Source of the DNA: Pampus argenteus
Lineage: Eukaryota > Chordata > Actinopteri > Scombriformes > Stromateidae
DNA: 64,000 bases
Assembly (NCBI GenBank): GCA_036937835.1
Contig: CM072878.1
Span: 11,852,001-11,916,000 of the forward strand
Direction: 5' to 3'
The position numbers and the translations under genes are program-made. Below the pieces are notes generated by a model, which was not told the origin of the DNA, searched no databases, and saw nothing but the letters and a program-made list of their open reading frames with translations. Shown here one piece after another: positions 43,325-55,700 of this stretch (position 1 is its first letter; every line of letters begins with the position of its first letter).

Positions 43325-44900
43325 ATTGCTTTATTTTATTTTTTTTATCTTTCCGAAATCAAAGTCGATGCAGAGAGGACAGTTCAAGGTAGGAAAGATA
43401 GATGAAGTAGTAAGGCAAAGTATGGAGCCGCAGTATAAGAACCAAAATCTTAAAAAGTCTTAAAAGTGAAAAAGCAGAGGAGAATCAAAATCATTTCCAG
43501 GAAAATTGCGTTAGTTAGCGGTGTAGAAACACCAGCAGACCTTCCAAAGATTTTGAGTAGTTCATTATTGTCCCTCTTGACGTCAATCCCTGCATTCCTC
43601 TATTTTTTTTTTTTGCCTGTTTTGACTCACTCCACAGTTCACTCTCTGCCTGCTGGGTTGCAGTCCAAGTCCACTCAGTTGATTACTCACAGTTTCATTC
43701 ATTGGAAAAATATTTAGGGGAAAATAAAATATATACTGTATGTAAAGGAAAAAGTAAAGCTGAGATAGAAAAAAAACAAGTTGATCTAATTAAAGATAGA
43801 TATTTATCACCAAATAACAAATGCAGTTAAATGATGAGTTTGCTGCAGTCTCTCATTACTGGTCCAATAGGTCGGCTTTCAACTTTGAGGCACAGATCAA
43901 CTCCAGGTAACTGCAACATGAGTGCAAAAACTGCCACAGCTAAGCATGTATATATATATATAAACACACATGCTCATTGCTGCTGGGCCTAATCGCGACT
44001 ATTCCCGTTGACAGAGCCCCGTCCTTTCCTGACTTCCCCAATCCAGGGTCTTCACCACCGCTGAGTCGCCAGAAAAAAAAGCAAAATAAAAAAAAGCAAA
44101 GGAGCTCTTGTGTACGGCGGTCAGCAGGAGACACATGCATGAGACGCGCTGTGCAGAAATCCCAGAGGAGGGGGGGGGCTGTGTGTAAACACTGATCCGA
44201 AGCTATGCAGCAACCAGTCTTGATTTAGTGTTGCATTTCTTTTGTATCCACTAACACAAGAAATGTCGCCAACTCATCGTCACGGTGCGCCTTAAGATAT
44301 CCCGACCATGCCGGCTCCTGGCTGTATATTCTGTGTCAATCGGACAGCTGAGAAGAAGAAGAAGAAAAAAAATGTGCAGACTTGCGCAGACTGCATGAAG
44401 TATCCTCCACGTCCTTCCTTTTCCCTGAAGTAAAGTTTGCCCCCACGGCAGCTTGGTTCTCTCCCCCCCCTCTTCAACTAAATGGCAGACCACGACAGCC
44501 CGGAGAGAGTGGGGCTAATTAAAAGGTCTCCACCTCCCTCCACGCGTCCCACAGCACAGTCCCACAGGTCAAGCAGGAGCTCAGCCTTCATCCAGCCACT
44601 TGAAATTGAATTGCATGGGGGGGATGCACAAGAGAATATCTTCATTTATTTCCGAAAGAAATATCCTTTAATCCAAAAACAAATGTGGATGGATTAGAGC
44701 TGCTGCATCGTCCACAATGACATGAGATTGTTTTGTGTCCCTTATCTGACCATTTTGCTTCCACCAGCGTCGACACCTGCGCAAATATATGTTGTGTGCT
44801 CCATCCGGGCGAGGTGGGCAACGCAGTGGCCGCAGCCGCCACCATCTTCTGCGTGCTGACACCCGTCCAGCCGCGAGAAGCGTGTGTGTGTGTATGTGTG
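43325..44900 (-). promoter_or_regulatory. adcy9: adcy9 5' UTR and promoter region
   Basis: This region lies upstream of the adcy9 ATG. The AT-rich part (43325-43960) fits a 5' UTR or proximal intron. CpG content rises at 44280-44620 and 44760-44880. A YY1-like AAGATGGTGGCGGC lies on the minus strand at about 44835-44848. The ATG inside it opens a 67-residue frame (44845 to 44642, start MVAAAATALPTSPGW) that would be a uORF if transcription begins upstream of it. No TATA box; start site not placed. Confidence 0.4.
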
Positions 44901-45173
44901 TGTGTGTGAGAATGTGTATATGTGTGTAAAGATAATTTCCGCCCCTTTCTTTCGAAATAAAACCATATGTGTCCATAATAGCAACTCAAAGAAGCGAATC
45001 TTTCATGTCAATTGTTATGACTATAAAGTCAAAGACTCTATAGTGCAACCACTGTACCAGACATTAAGTATTTAGTTTCCTCACATCTGCTCCTAAAGCT
45101 TCAAAATTTCAGCCTCAACCAAAAAAAAACAACAAAAAGTGATGGTCATTTATTTTGAAGTTAAAATGCACTG

Positions 45174-45269
45174 CTTCCGGTTTGATGGCTGCTGTTAACT
45201 TGACGGTGCTGTCTGTGTTTTTGCGAGCAGGGAAGAGAAGGGTCGACTATTAATGGAGAGGGAGGGGAG
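45174..45269 (+). promoter_or_regulatory. candidate plus-strand promoter/first exon upstream of adcy9
   Basis: An ETS-type site CTTCCGG (45174-45180) is followed at once by GATGGCTGC (YY1-like, with an ATG at 45185) and a 22-codon ORF MAAVNLTVLSVFLRAGKRRV (stop 45251-45253). A strong donor sequence GAG|GTACGT follows (GT at 45270-45271). ETS plus YY1-type motifs at a start are typical of TATA-less housekeeping promoters. No downstream exon was found, so this may be a noncoding divergent transcript or chance. Confidence 0.25.
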
Positions 45270-46022
45270 GTACGTGCACGCACCGGGAGAAATTCAACTG
45301 AGTGGTAACGAGCACGTATTTTAGGAAAGGGTGGGGACGTCTTTTTTCTTTTTTTTTCTTAACCTCAAATGAGCGCACCTCCACCCTCAGTTGAATGATG
45401 AAGCCCCTCCACCTTCTTGTCTTTTCCACCACTGAACCCTGTATTTATTTTATATGGATGGAAACCTCTGCCTCTCTGGGATGACAGCAGAGGGAAAACT
45501 CATTAGAAAAAAAAAGCCACAGAATACAGTCATTTACTAAACAGCTCTAGACACTCAGTATAAATGAAATATCAATATTGGATTATGGAGATTATTATGA
45601 TGGATGAAGATATTCAACTAATAAAGGCGGACTAAATTCACTGTTGCATGCTACAACATTTCACCATTAAGATTATAAAAAAAAAAAAAGAAAAAGACTT
45701 TTCAGTGAGGGGAAATATAATCCTATTGTATGTGCAGCCGTCGCCTGTACAGTGTCTTCACTTCTCTATTGCACTACTCCTGTGTGTAGGGGAACAATAA
45801 AAGCATATATTTATATAAGAGGAAAGGAAATGATTGTTAACCAAGTTCAGATTAGTGTGTTATTTACATAATTTAATACAAAGCTTTGTGGCAGATACAA
45901 AAGTATTTCTCATATGTGGTTGAGAATGATACCTCGAGCAAGATACAACACTTCATGTGTACATGTGCGTATCAGGTCGTGCACTGTATGCTATATGCAT
46001 GTCACATTATGATCTTTTTTTT

Positions 46023-46065
46023 TATCCTTTTACACACAAGAATTTTTCTTGTGTGTAAAAGGATA
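46023..46065. repeat. perfect inverted repeat, 20-bp arms with a 3-nt loop
   Basis: TATCCTTTTACACACAAGAA at 46023-46042 is the exact reverse complement of 46046-46065, separated by TTT. No mismatch. It lies about 340 bp downstream of the srl poly(A) signal. Confidence 0.9.
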
Positions 46066-46189
46066 TTCAAGAACAAAAAAACCCTATTCATTTACATAAA
46101 GCCCTTGTGTGATATGGCCTTATGATAGTTGTAGTTGGACCACAACCTTTGATTTATGCATAAAAAGTGGATGTAATAAGATTGTGGGA

Positions 46190-46227
46190 GAGGGAGAGAG
46201 GGATAGAGAGAGAGAGAGAGAGAGATA

Positions 46228-46265
<38 letters not shown>

Positions 46266-46270
46266 GAGAG
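46190..46270. repeat. GA-rich simple repeat
   Basis: An imperfect (GA)n tract with GATA-type interruptions, about 80 bp, all purine on the plus strand. Confidence 0.85.
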
Positions 46271-46404
46271 GAAAAGAAGGAAAAATCGATCCGCTACAGG
46301 AACCAGGATGTGTCTGCTTCCTTATTTGATGGTTCTTAATGATGAATTGACCATTTTTATCAGAAAAAACACAAAATGTCACTAAACCTAGTCATTCAGA
46401 AATC

Positions 46405-46410
46405 TTTATT
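46405..46410 (-). terminator. srl: srl polyadenylation signal
   Basis: The minus strand has AATAAA, followed 25-45 nt later by a U/GU-rich element (ACATTTTGTGTTTTTTCTG), the usual arrangement for a cleavage site. Cleavage would fall near 46390, giving srl a 3' UTR of about 2.5 kb. Other AATAAA hexamers exist in the UTR. Confidence 0.5.
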
Positions 46411-48905
46411 CTTGATGATCAAGCTTTCAAATATGGCTAAGATTAGTTTAAATTTGATACCAAAACAAAAAAAAAAAAAGAAAAAAAAGAAGTGAGCCTG
46501 CAACTACTTTAATGGGACACACATTCTTTCCAAAATCTAATTCACAGGTAAATTAAGATGATTGATACTGGAAAATACTAAAAACACAACCACACAACAC
46601 TAGTTTAGCCTGGACTATCACACCACTATAAACTGTTGCCCTGATGAGTGTTGGTTAGTGGTCTGTATATCTTTTTTTTTTTTTTACACTTTTACACAGC
46701 ACTCTCTAGTGGGCATGTTCTGGATCTGCAGTGTAAACATACTAAACACATCCTGTGGAGCACTCACACTCAAAGATAGCTTAATTGGAGTTTGTTTGTT
46801 TTGTTAGATTCATTTGCATTATGGCTTAGAGTTGAGTTGGGAAAAGACTCTTCTCTGTGGGGTTAGTGAGGGAGGAGGCAGAGGGAACTAGAAGTTCATT
46901 TATCCATAGAGTTAACATGGTGCTTTTTTTTGGAGCTGAACTCTTTACTTGTGCTCTGAGGATTTAGGACTATATTTAAAGCAATAGTTTGACATTTTGG
47001 GAAACACAATTATTCACTTTTTTGCTGAGATTTAAATCAGTAGATTGATAGCATTGTAACATGTGTATGGTATATGTAGCTGGAGCCCAGACAGGCAAGA
47101 AGCTTATCTTAGCATACAGCTAACCTGGCTTCATCCAAAGGTAACACAATCCACTTACCTGCAGCATTGAAGCTCACTGTAATATCTTGGTTGTTTAATC
47201 CATATTAAAGAAAGACAAATTTAAGGAGGGGTTATCTGCCAAACGCAGGAACTTCCTGGTTGCCTGATCAACTCATGGTAATGACAAGACAGGAAGTTAC
47301 TATGCCCGGCAAGAAAGTACTTCCATGTCAAATAGGTGCATTTCTAAAATGCTGAACTATTGCTTTAAGCAGTTTCATGATACCATACACCTAGAAAGTT
47401 CATTGAGTTAGGCTTAGATAAGAACTCGCTATGACGTGTGATGTTTCCAAACCAGTTGTGATCTGTAAGGGTCAGTATTTGGGGCTTCCTTCTTTCCACA
47501 GAGGTCAGGGGTCAACTCACGAGTCCTCCACTTCTCCACCTCTTCCTCTCTATCACCTCCAGCCCAACTTTAGCAAGCCGAGAAAACCGGGCATCAGAAA
47601 CACTCAATTTAAAATCTCACGATCAATATAACAATTACAATCTTGCAATGAAGGTTTGTAAAATTGTACGGCAGGATTGTTTAGTACACATACGCATCCT
47701 ACTTCAAAGTCCGTTTGCAAAGTTTACACAGAAAAAAATCAAATAAATCAATAAATAGACCTGCATAAGTAATGGTAAAAACAAATGGATAAAGACAGCT
47801 ATATAATTCAAACACATCCTTCAGGTGTTACTTTCTATGGTCATTCAGCTAAAAAAAAAAAAAAAAAAAAGCTTATTGATGAAGAAAAAAAGAATAATTC
47901 ATAACACAGTAATGGATTTCTGCCAGAGACTGGCAAATTTATAGACTCAAACAAAAAAACAGTAAGAACAGTTTAAGAAGTGAAGCAGAATGAACGTACC
48001 CTCCCCACTCTGAAGACTCTGACCCTTGAACCCTGACCTCCGCTTCCATCACAGTGCTCATTTTACAGGTTGTCAACAACCAAGACTGGTGAGCATATAA
48101 AACTAAGAAGAAGAAGAAGAAAAAAAAAAAGGCCTCATTTGTTGCATGCCAGGGTTGGTTCAGGTTTCAGTAACATGAGGAAACATTACATGATGTCTGT
48201 TAGAAGGCAAATACATGCACCAAAACTAACATCTGTTAAATAAGATGTGACTTTTAACATGCAGGGTTAAGATTAATCTACGTCAACAGTAAAGGTTTGG
48301 ATGACTACCCAAACACAAAGAGCTTTCTATAGCACCCATAAAACAGCTACTAAAAAAACAACTTCTGAAGCAATACGGAATTGACCTGCTGCAATGCAAA
48401 TTCTCAGGATTTTTACAATACAAATTAGCAACACCTTTTTCCACTTTCCCGTTTTTTTATTCACATACAAGGGAGCTGGTATTTGACTGGTTTCAGCCTT
48501 TAGGATTTTCAAATTTTTGTATTTATTTCTATCTCATCTTCTTCTTTCTATTTTTCTCTTTGCATCATTATATCCCCAATCCCAAAATCCCAGACAGTCC
48601 ACTATGATTGTGCAAGGGAGAGAGGAGGAGGGCGTTTATTTTAACAAAACTCAGTGATCAGTGGCATTTTCTCATTTCTTCAGCACTTGTATCCTTAAGC
48701 TGCCTTTTCAAACAATGACCCTTCCCTTCCCACTATCTGCCTCATCCCCACAGTTCCCTAAATGCACCATGTCATATTCTCCCGAGGAAAGAAAAACACT
48801 AATCTCCTTTCCTCAATACAATACAATCATTCTGACAAAAACAAGGCCAGAGACATTTCTTCACCTATCTCCTTACTTCCCCCCACTCAAGTTATTTTGT
48901 GTTCC
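46411..48905 (-). other. srl: probable srl 3' UTR
   Basis: This is noncoding DNA after the srl stop codon. It includes a complete TTAA-flanked MITE (46976-47368), A runs (about 47851-47870) and an AAG repeat near 48106-48130. Extent depends on the poly(A) site at 46405-46410. Confidence 0.5.
46976..47368. mobile_element. complete MITE with TTAA-flanked terminal inverted repeats
   Basis: The left end is TTAAAGCAATAGTTTGACAT and the right end, read inward on the minus strand, is TTAAAGCAATAGTTCAGCAT: about 20 bp with two or three mismatches, both bounded by TTAA. Inside are AGCTGGAGCCCAGACAGG, GCTTATCTTAGCATACAGCT, CATCCAAAGGTAACA and a GGAACTTCCTGGTTGCCTG / GACAAGACAGGAAGT pair. This is a family I recall as very common in perch-like fish. 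Length 393 bp, no coding capacity. TTAA flanks suit a piggyBac- or Kolobok-type source. Confidence 0.85.
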
Positions 48906-49717
48906 TCAGTTCTTTCGGTAGCGATTCTTTGGCTTCTCACCACAGCCAGTAGACTCGCAGGAGGACAGGCCAGGCTGCTTGCCAGAGTTAATGCTGCTCA
49001 GAAGGGCAGGCAACTCATTGGTGATTGCTTTCTCAATCTTATCCAGCAGACAGCCTCCCATGTAGGAGCACTGTGACGACAGAGGCTTAAAGTTGGCGAT
49101 CGGGTTGATGCCAAAGAAGTCGCGGTAAGCGTCACGGTTGGGCAGGTCAAACTTGCTGACGTTGGTCTTGGCTAGGATGGATTTGAAAATGTAGAACTTG
49201 TCGGGGTCATCCACAATCTCCTTGAAGACTAGTTCAGGGTCACTGAAGAAGCTCATCTTCTCTTTAAAGGTCTGGACGTAGCGGTCCACCAGCAGGCCGT
49301 GGATGCGCACGCGGATGCCATGCTGGCGGATGAAGGCAATCTTGTTCTCCATACGGTTTTCAATCACCTGGTTGAGATCTTCCAGCAGAGAGATCTCCTC
49401 TCGCTTAAAGAGATCACGGCTGGTGTCGGGCGCGTAGTCATATGGCCAGAAAGAGCTGACGTAGACGCGGGGGGGTTCGGTCACATTGATGAGGGGAGCT
49501 AAGCTCCAAAAGAGCGCTCCGTAGACTCTCATCAAGTCCTGGGTGGCCAAGTTGTCAGCCTTGTTTAAGATGATGCGGATCTGGGACTCGCGACCCTTCA
49601 ACTGCCGGAAGAGCATCTCCAGCTCCAGACCAACGTCCAGCTTGGTGGGGTCAAACACCACGAAGATCAGGTCAGCACGGTCAATGAACCACTGGCAAAC
49701 ATCATTGAAAGGATAGC
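48906..49717 (-). CDS. srl: srl exon 6 (last exon)
   Basis: Acceptor TTCCATCTAG; the first two bases complete Gly. It encodes GYPFNDVCQWFIDRADLIFV, LNKAD (GTPase G4 motif), NVTEPPRVYVSSFWPYDYAP, SLLEDLNQVIENRMENKIAF, KTNVSKFDLPNRDAYRDFFG and CSYMGGCLLDKIEKAITNEL, very close to mammalian SRL. The sequons NVT and NVS suit a luminal glycoprotein. The stop TGA is at 48906-48908. Confidence 0.98.
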
Positions 49718-52700
49718 CTAGATGGAAGAAGAGACATAAGTAACAGTTACTAACTAAATATCTAGTTGCCCCCAGCTGCATTGAAGAGTGCCAACTATAA
49801 AATCTTCTGCCCTATGCTTCACCTCTCTCCTGCTGCTTGCGGTTCTCAATGATTCCAGGTGTGTCTACGAAGGTCACACGTTCCAGCAACTTGTGGGGCA
49901 TCTCAATACCAATCAGCTTTTCCAGGAAGTTTTGGCCAAACTTCTCCAGAGGAGAAAAGGAGCGAGAGCTGTCCGCAGCCATAACAATACCCTCAACAGA
50001 GCGGATCTTCTCCCCGTGCATAATTACGGTGAACTCAGAGGTAGTAGGTTCAGCTCCTGAGGATTCATGGAGAACAAGAGTTTTAGCAAGAATACAAGGG
50101 AAAAACAGATCTCAACAGATCCACACGGAGATGAGATAAAGATGTTAAATCGATTAATTATTGATTGCTAATTTGAAAAAGAAAATGTGTGTAACATACC
50201 TGTGTAGAGCTGATAGGGGCTGTCTTTCAAGCCCAGGAGGTAATTGATCATGGAGGACTTGCCTACACTCCAGGGTCCCAGGAACAGCACCATGGGCTTG
50301 GAGGTAATTTCTCCATCTGTAAATGAGAGATTAAAAATCTCAGTAGAATGGTTAAATGAAGATGTCGAACCTCTCAAGTTCATCCCAAATTTTAATATTA
50401 TTTGAAATAAAGTTACACAGAGATGTAGGCATCTGGGATTGTTTTTGGGATGAACTATACTTAACTATACAAGAAGCACAAGAGGATAGCACAGTCACAA
50501 TCCAGAGCGTAGAGGAAAAGAAAAGGATACAGGCAAAGAAATATGTATCAGAGCTGTTATTTGGCATATTTAATAGCATAATAAAAAAACAACTCAGTGA
50601 CGTGCTGCTGCCATGACTCAGTAAAGCAGCCTCCTTAATATGACACAAGACTCAGGAGGTAAAGGTTTTAAAAGCAAGCTGTGTGTGTGTGTGTGCGTGT
50701 GTGTGTGTGTGTGTTAAGTTCTGCTGTGTTGGTCCAAACCTGCATGAATTCAGCAAAATTTGAACAAAAGCATTTGGACAAAAAAAGAAAAAAGAAAAAA
50801 AAGAATGTCATCTCAAAAGCAAAATAAATAATTACATTTAAAAAGAAAAAAAATCTGAATCATACTTAATGCTAGTGGCTTTTAAAATTATATGTGTGTC
50901 TAAAAAGACATTCGGTTCACTGCTCACCACCCTTTCACCCTTTCCCACCAGTGTCCCCTCCCTGCACTGCTTCCTACGGGCTGACGCTTTCACCCATGGA
51001 GCACTTTGGTCACACATCATCCGAAGTGAACCATGCTTGAAAACTCAGAGAGCAGCACAATGTTCTTTTGGATCTAAGTGACTCACAGATATATGGAGAT
51101 AAATGAAGGTGGGGGTGGGGGGAATGAAGGGGCTGAGCACTTCAAGCAGTGCCATGCACAGGTATGCCCCGCCCACACCCACCTGTGGCTGTGTCCCCCA
51201 GGCTTCGTCCGGGGTAGGCTGTTAGATGAGGGTGGAGCGGAGGGAATGAGAAGGGAACAGGAGAGGATGGAGGACAGAGAAGTGAAGGGAACGGAAGGTG
51301 GAGAAGAGTGAGGAGAGCTCAGTGAGGGAGTGAGGTTTCTAGAAGCAACAGGGAAGGGGTGGAGTAACAACGTGTAGGGATGGGTGGGAGATAATGGCTG
51401 TGGCATGTGGCATGTGTCAAACATGTCAATCTCTGCACAAATGGATGAATCTGATTGTTTGTCCAGTTTTTGACTCCGTACAGCAAGAAATAAAATATTT
51501 TATGCCAAAAAAATCCCACACAATGCAACAAAGTGAAGCAGAGTGCAGGCGAAGCTGAAGTTATACCTGAGATCTCATGCTGCCTCAGCTCGTTGTACTT
51601 GTAGGCCTGCTCCATTGGCTTGATGGATGTGTGGTAGATCTTCCGCAACCTCTGCAGTGCCGCTGGTTGACAAGAAGGATGATGGGGGAAACAATGATAA
51701 GATAAGCAAGATAAATTTCTCTCTCATTATCATCATTTTCTCTAGCATGTCTCTGAAACATGTCTGATTCTCACCTGCATAGTCTCCTGATTTTTCCTCA
51801 GTTGCAAGTCGCAGCGTCTCTTCGATGTGAGACGTGTCTCTGAGGACAGAGGTGAAAGCTTCTTCTTCTTCATCTGTAAAAAAAACAGCAATGACAGAAT
51901 TAAACTCAGTTAATAAGATCTAAGTGTCTGATAAAGGGGTGATGGGAGTGGACCCAGGTGAAACGCAACCGAATAACCAAATAAAAGATCAATAAAAAAG
52001 CTTTGCTTCTGAGGCAAGTGATGTTGCTATTTCTGCCAATAAACGCTGGAGGACAGTTTTACATTGGGTGTCAATATCAGCTTCAGACATATTAAACATC
52101 TGAGCTGTCTCGTGATCAAATGTTTGCCACCTGAGCATCATGTTTTACTACTATTAGATACAAACTGTAAACACGTCAGCATCAACCAGGTGTTTTGTGT
52201 GGTTCTTTTCTGCAATGAATATGAAGAGATGCAAATGTTTATAGGAAATGTATCAGCAAAATATTCATTGTTGAACTGGGAATAACAACACATAGCATCA
52301 TTTTATGCCTGTTTATGTGTGTTTTATGTGTGCACTAAAAAATCGTACACGGTATTATGCATAAAGATTTTATTGTTTCATTATTTCAGGCGTTTTTATG
52401 TATCAGTTTCTTCCTATGTGCACATAATATTGGGTATTTCTGTCCAAAGTAGCTACCATTTGTCTCTCACCATACACACACACCATACACATGAAGGGGG
52501 TCGAACCACCAACCTCACAGATAGTAACTGCTTTCAACTAGGTTAAAAACATTTTAAACATGCATATGCATATTTAATACCTGCCCTGCACTGACAATGT
52601 TAATAACAAAATGTATGAAAAAGTAATAATATATCAGTTGTCCGTTTGTATGTGTGACTGAGACAGAGAGAGAGAGAGAAAGAGAGAATGAGAATGTATG

Positions 52701-55700
52701 AGAGCACGTATCCGCTCACCAGTGTGTCATGTCCAGTACTGAACATATCGGATTACTTAGATCACAGCTGTTAGTACAATCAGCTCTTAATTTAGAAAGC
52801 AAAGGCTGAAAATAAACAGACGGAGACATTTGTTTGGCATCACGATGGGCTTTATAACAATAGCAAAGATATGAGAGAGAGAGAAAGAGACAGAGAGAGT
52901 GGGACAGAGTGAGGGACTTCCCCAGTTTCACACACCAGACCAGGAGGCGAAGTCAGAGCTGGACTGACTGATCGAGTCAGTAATATACATGAGACAATGA
53001 TGTGCAGTCATCTGTCTTTTCTCCTCTATATTTACCCACATATCACAGACTTGTCGCTCTGTAAGACCTGTCCTTGTGTGCCCAGGTCTCAAAACAGGCC
53101 TCCCTGCAATACCTCCCACACTGTCCTGCTTCAGACAAATCTATGAGCTATATATAGGAGCAGTTGGGAAGTCTTCTTCGTTCACACTTCCATGCCCTGG
53201 GGGGGTTGTGGACCCTGAGTATCCAAGCTACCAGACACTCCCCTAATAGAGGAGGAATTTTAAAGACATTTGTAGCAGGTCAGTTTAATATTAAAGATGA
53301 TGTGGTAGCAGTTGTAGGGCAATTGATTTACAATCGTTGAATTGTAAATCAGAAAACACGTGCCATAATCTGAATATTGATGTTGTCATATGAAAGTCAT
53401 CTGCATAGCTCCTGTCAGCACGTCCTAGTTCAATTTACTGGTGCAGGAAACACATTAGCATAGTTCAAAATCAATCCTAGACTTGATCTTAAATGATGGC
53501 AGAAAAGAGTGAAAAGTTGAGTGAAATGATGTGTTTTGACCTGCTTGACAAAAAATCTAACTTTTCAGATTTGCTGCTTATAGTGTAAAACTAGAAATAA
53601 ATGTTTAGATGCATGGAGGAAAATTGCAGTGAAGCACTCTGCCTCACCTGAAGAAAGTTAAAGGACTTCTTAACAGGTTGCAAAGTCATTTTAGGCCTAT
53701 GGGACAAAACTTTATACTATACTTTTATGTGCACTGCAGTCAGAGAACAGGCGTCCTTCATTCAGTTACACCATACTGATCTGAAGCAGGTCCAGTAGGC
53801 TTTGCAGTTTGCATCTTACCTCTGGTGTGCAGTAAGTAGTAACACTACATATAATTACATTCATTCCATGAAATACTGCAAAACCTTATGTTGAGCACTG
53901 GTACTCAATTAGTCAAAATTGGTAATATGATTTTGCTTGTTTGTAGACAATGTCATGATTTTTTGTTTTTTAATTCATGACATTATTTCTCTGGAAGAGA
54001 TAAAAACAAAACCCGTGTTTTTGTTTTCTACATGTGACTGTATATCAATGTGGGAAGACTCAACCCACTCAGAGGGTAGCACTGTCATGTCATCCTGCAC
54101 CCTAACCTGGAGTAAAGCCATTAGCCATGTGGTCAATGACTTCTAGTGTTTCTGGCCAAGTGTCAGAATTACACGTTGCTTTGGCCAAAGTTGATGCTGC
54201 ATCAATTTACAGCAAAAATATCTGAAAGCCTGTTTGTTTACAAGCCTGAAGCAAGCTTTTCAAATCACGACACCACCAATTGTTTAAGAGGTAGATACAT
54301 TTTATGTAATCAAATAAATTGGAGTCAATAAATATGTGTGCCAATTAAGTCAGAAATTTAACGTCTCCTTCCTCCATTCATAAAAAAAAATAATCCAAGG
54401 AGCACTTTCAATTGTCAATCAAAAGATTTGACACCGCAGGATGCCAAAAGCAACATTTCGAACAGTGCATAGCTAAAAAAAATAAAATGACACATTATAT
54501 GGCTCAAGCTTTAATTGAGACTTTGACAGATGCTTCTTTGCGGTGTGGCAGCAGCGACACACCTCTGGTTAAGGAACAACGCAACACCGCTGATTCTCCC
54601 CGAGTCAACCTGCTAAAAATAAGCCTGTGTAATGTTGCTCCCAGCACGGTGCAAGAACAAGAGAAACCAAAAGGAGGGTATGAGTAATGCTGGAAACATG
54701 CAGTAATGTGACTATGTATTTAGATATGTATATAACATGTTTAGTTGTTGTTAAAATTTAGAAAAAAAAAAAAAATCCTTTCATGCACTTGAACTCATGA
54801 TATCATGTCTGTCGTCCACTACACTTAACGCACTGAATGAAAACAGCAATACAACTTTATTTTTGTTATCGTAAGTCAGTTAATTATTACCTACAAAATT
54901 GATTTTGCTTGCAGGAACTTTAGAAACAATTAATTATTATAATTATGTAATCTTGTAGTATCATCTATAATACTTGGTTGCCATTTGGTAACCTCAAAGC
55001 ACATCATGGTACATGTTGTCAAATGACCCAAAGAGAAACATGGCACAGGCAGGATTATTTATTTTATTAAGATTATGCTTTAAGACTATGAGGAAGGGAT
55101 TGTTTTGTTGTCAGTACGAGAGAAGTTACCTATCAGACGATGCTGAGGAGGATTCAACTAGGAGGCTAAAGTGGCTCTTGAGGAATAGATCCCATCTCTT
55201 CAACATAACGAGCCTGCATCTGCAGTACACAACGCTTCTGTAACTTGACTCATCACCAAGAAGAGTCATGTCTTTTAACACTAGCCTCTTGAGTGGGCCT
55301 CGTCTGCTGTGAACTTGTTAACACCTTCCAATCCAGTCAATCCCTGATTGAGGCCCTGGGACAGAGCTCCGCAAAGATCAGAGAGGTGGTGTTGCTTGTG
55401 GACAGCAGGCCTTGCATCAGTGCTCAAAATGAACCGTGCAGGCGCCAGGGGAGTTGAACCCCGGACATCTGTGCCCAGGACCATGTGTCCTCGCTGAGCC
55501 CGTTGCCACACAACCCTCTCTCAGTTTGGAGAAACATTCTGGTGGCATCGCCACATCCAGTAGGAATGTTGGTGATTTAAGCCTACTGCGGCCTCAGCGT
55601 CTGAGTAAGTCATACCTCAACTTTAGATCCTTATGTGGATACTGTTCAATCATCAGATACAATGTCAATTAACTACTCCAAGTGTAAAACTCCTGTGCAG

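Larger units (their letters stand above)
44901..46389. other. intergenic region between adcy9 and srl
   Basis: It contains a possible divergent plus-strand promoter near 45174, a perfect hairpin at 46023-46065 and a long GA-rich tract at about 46190-46270. No protein gene is recognisable. Confidence 0.65.
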
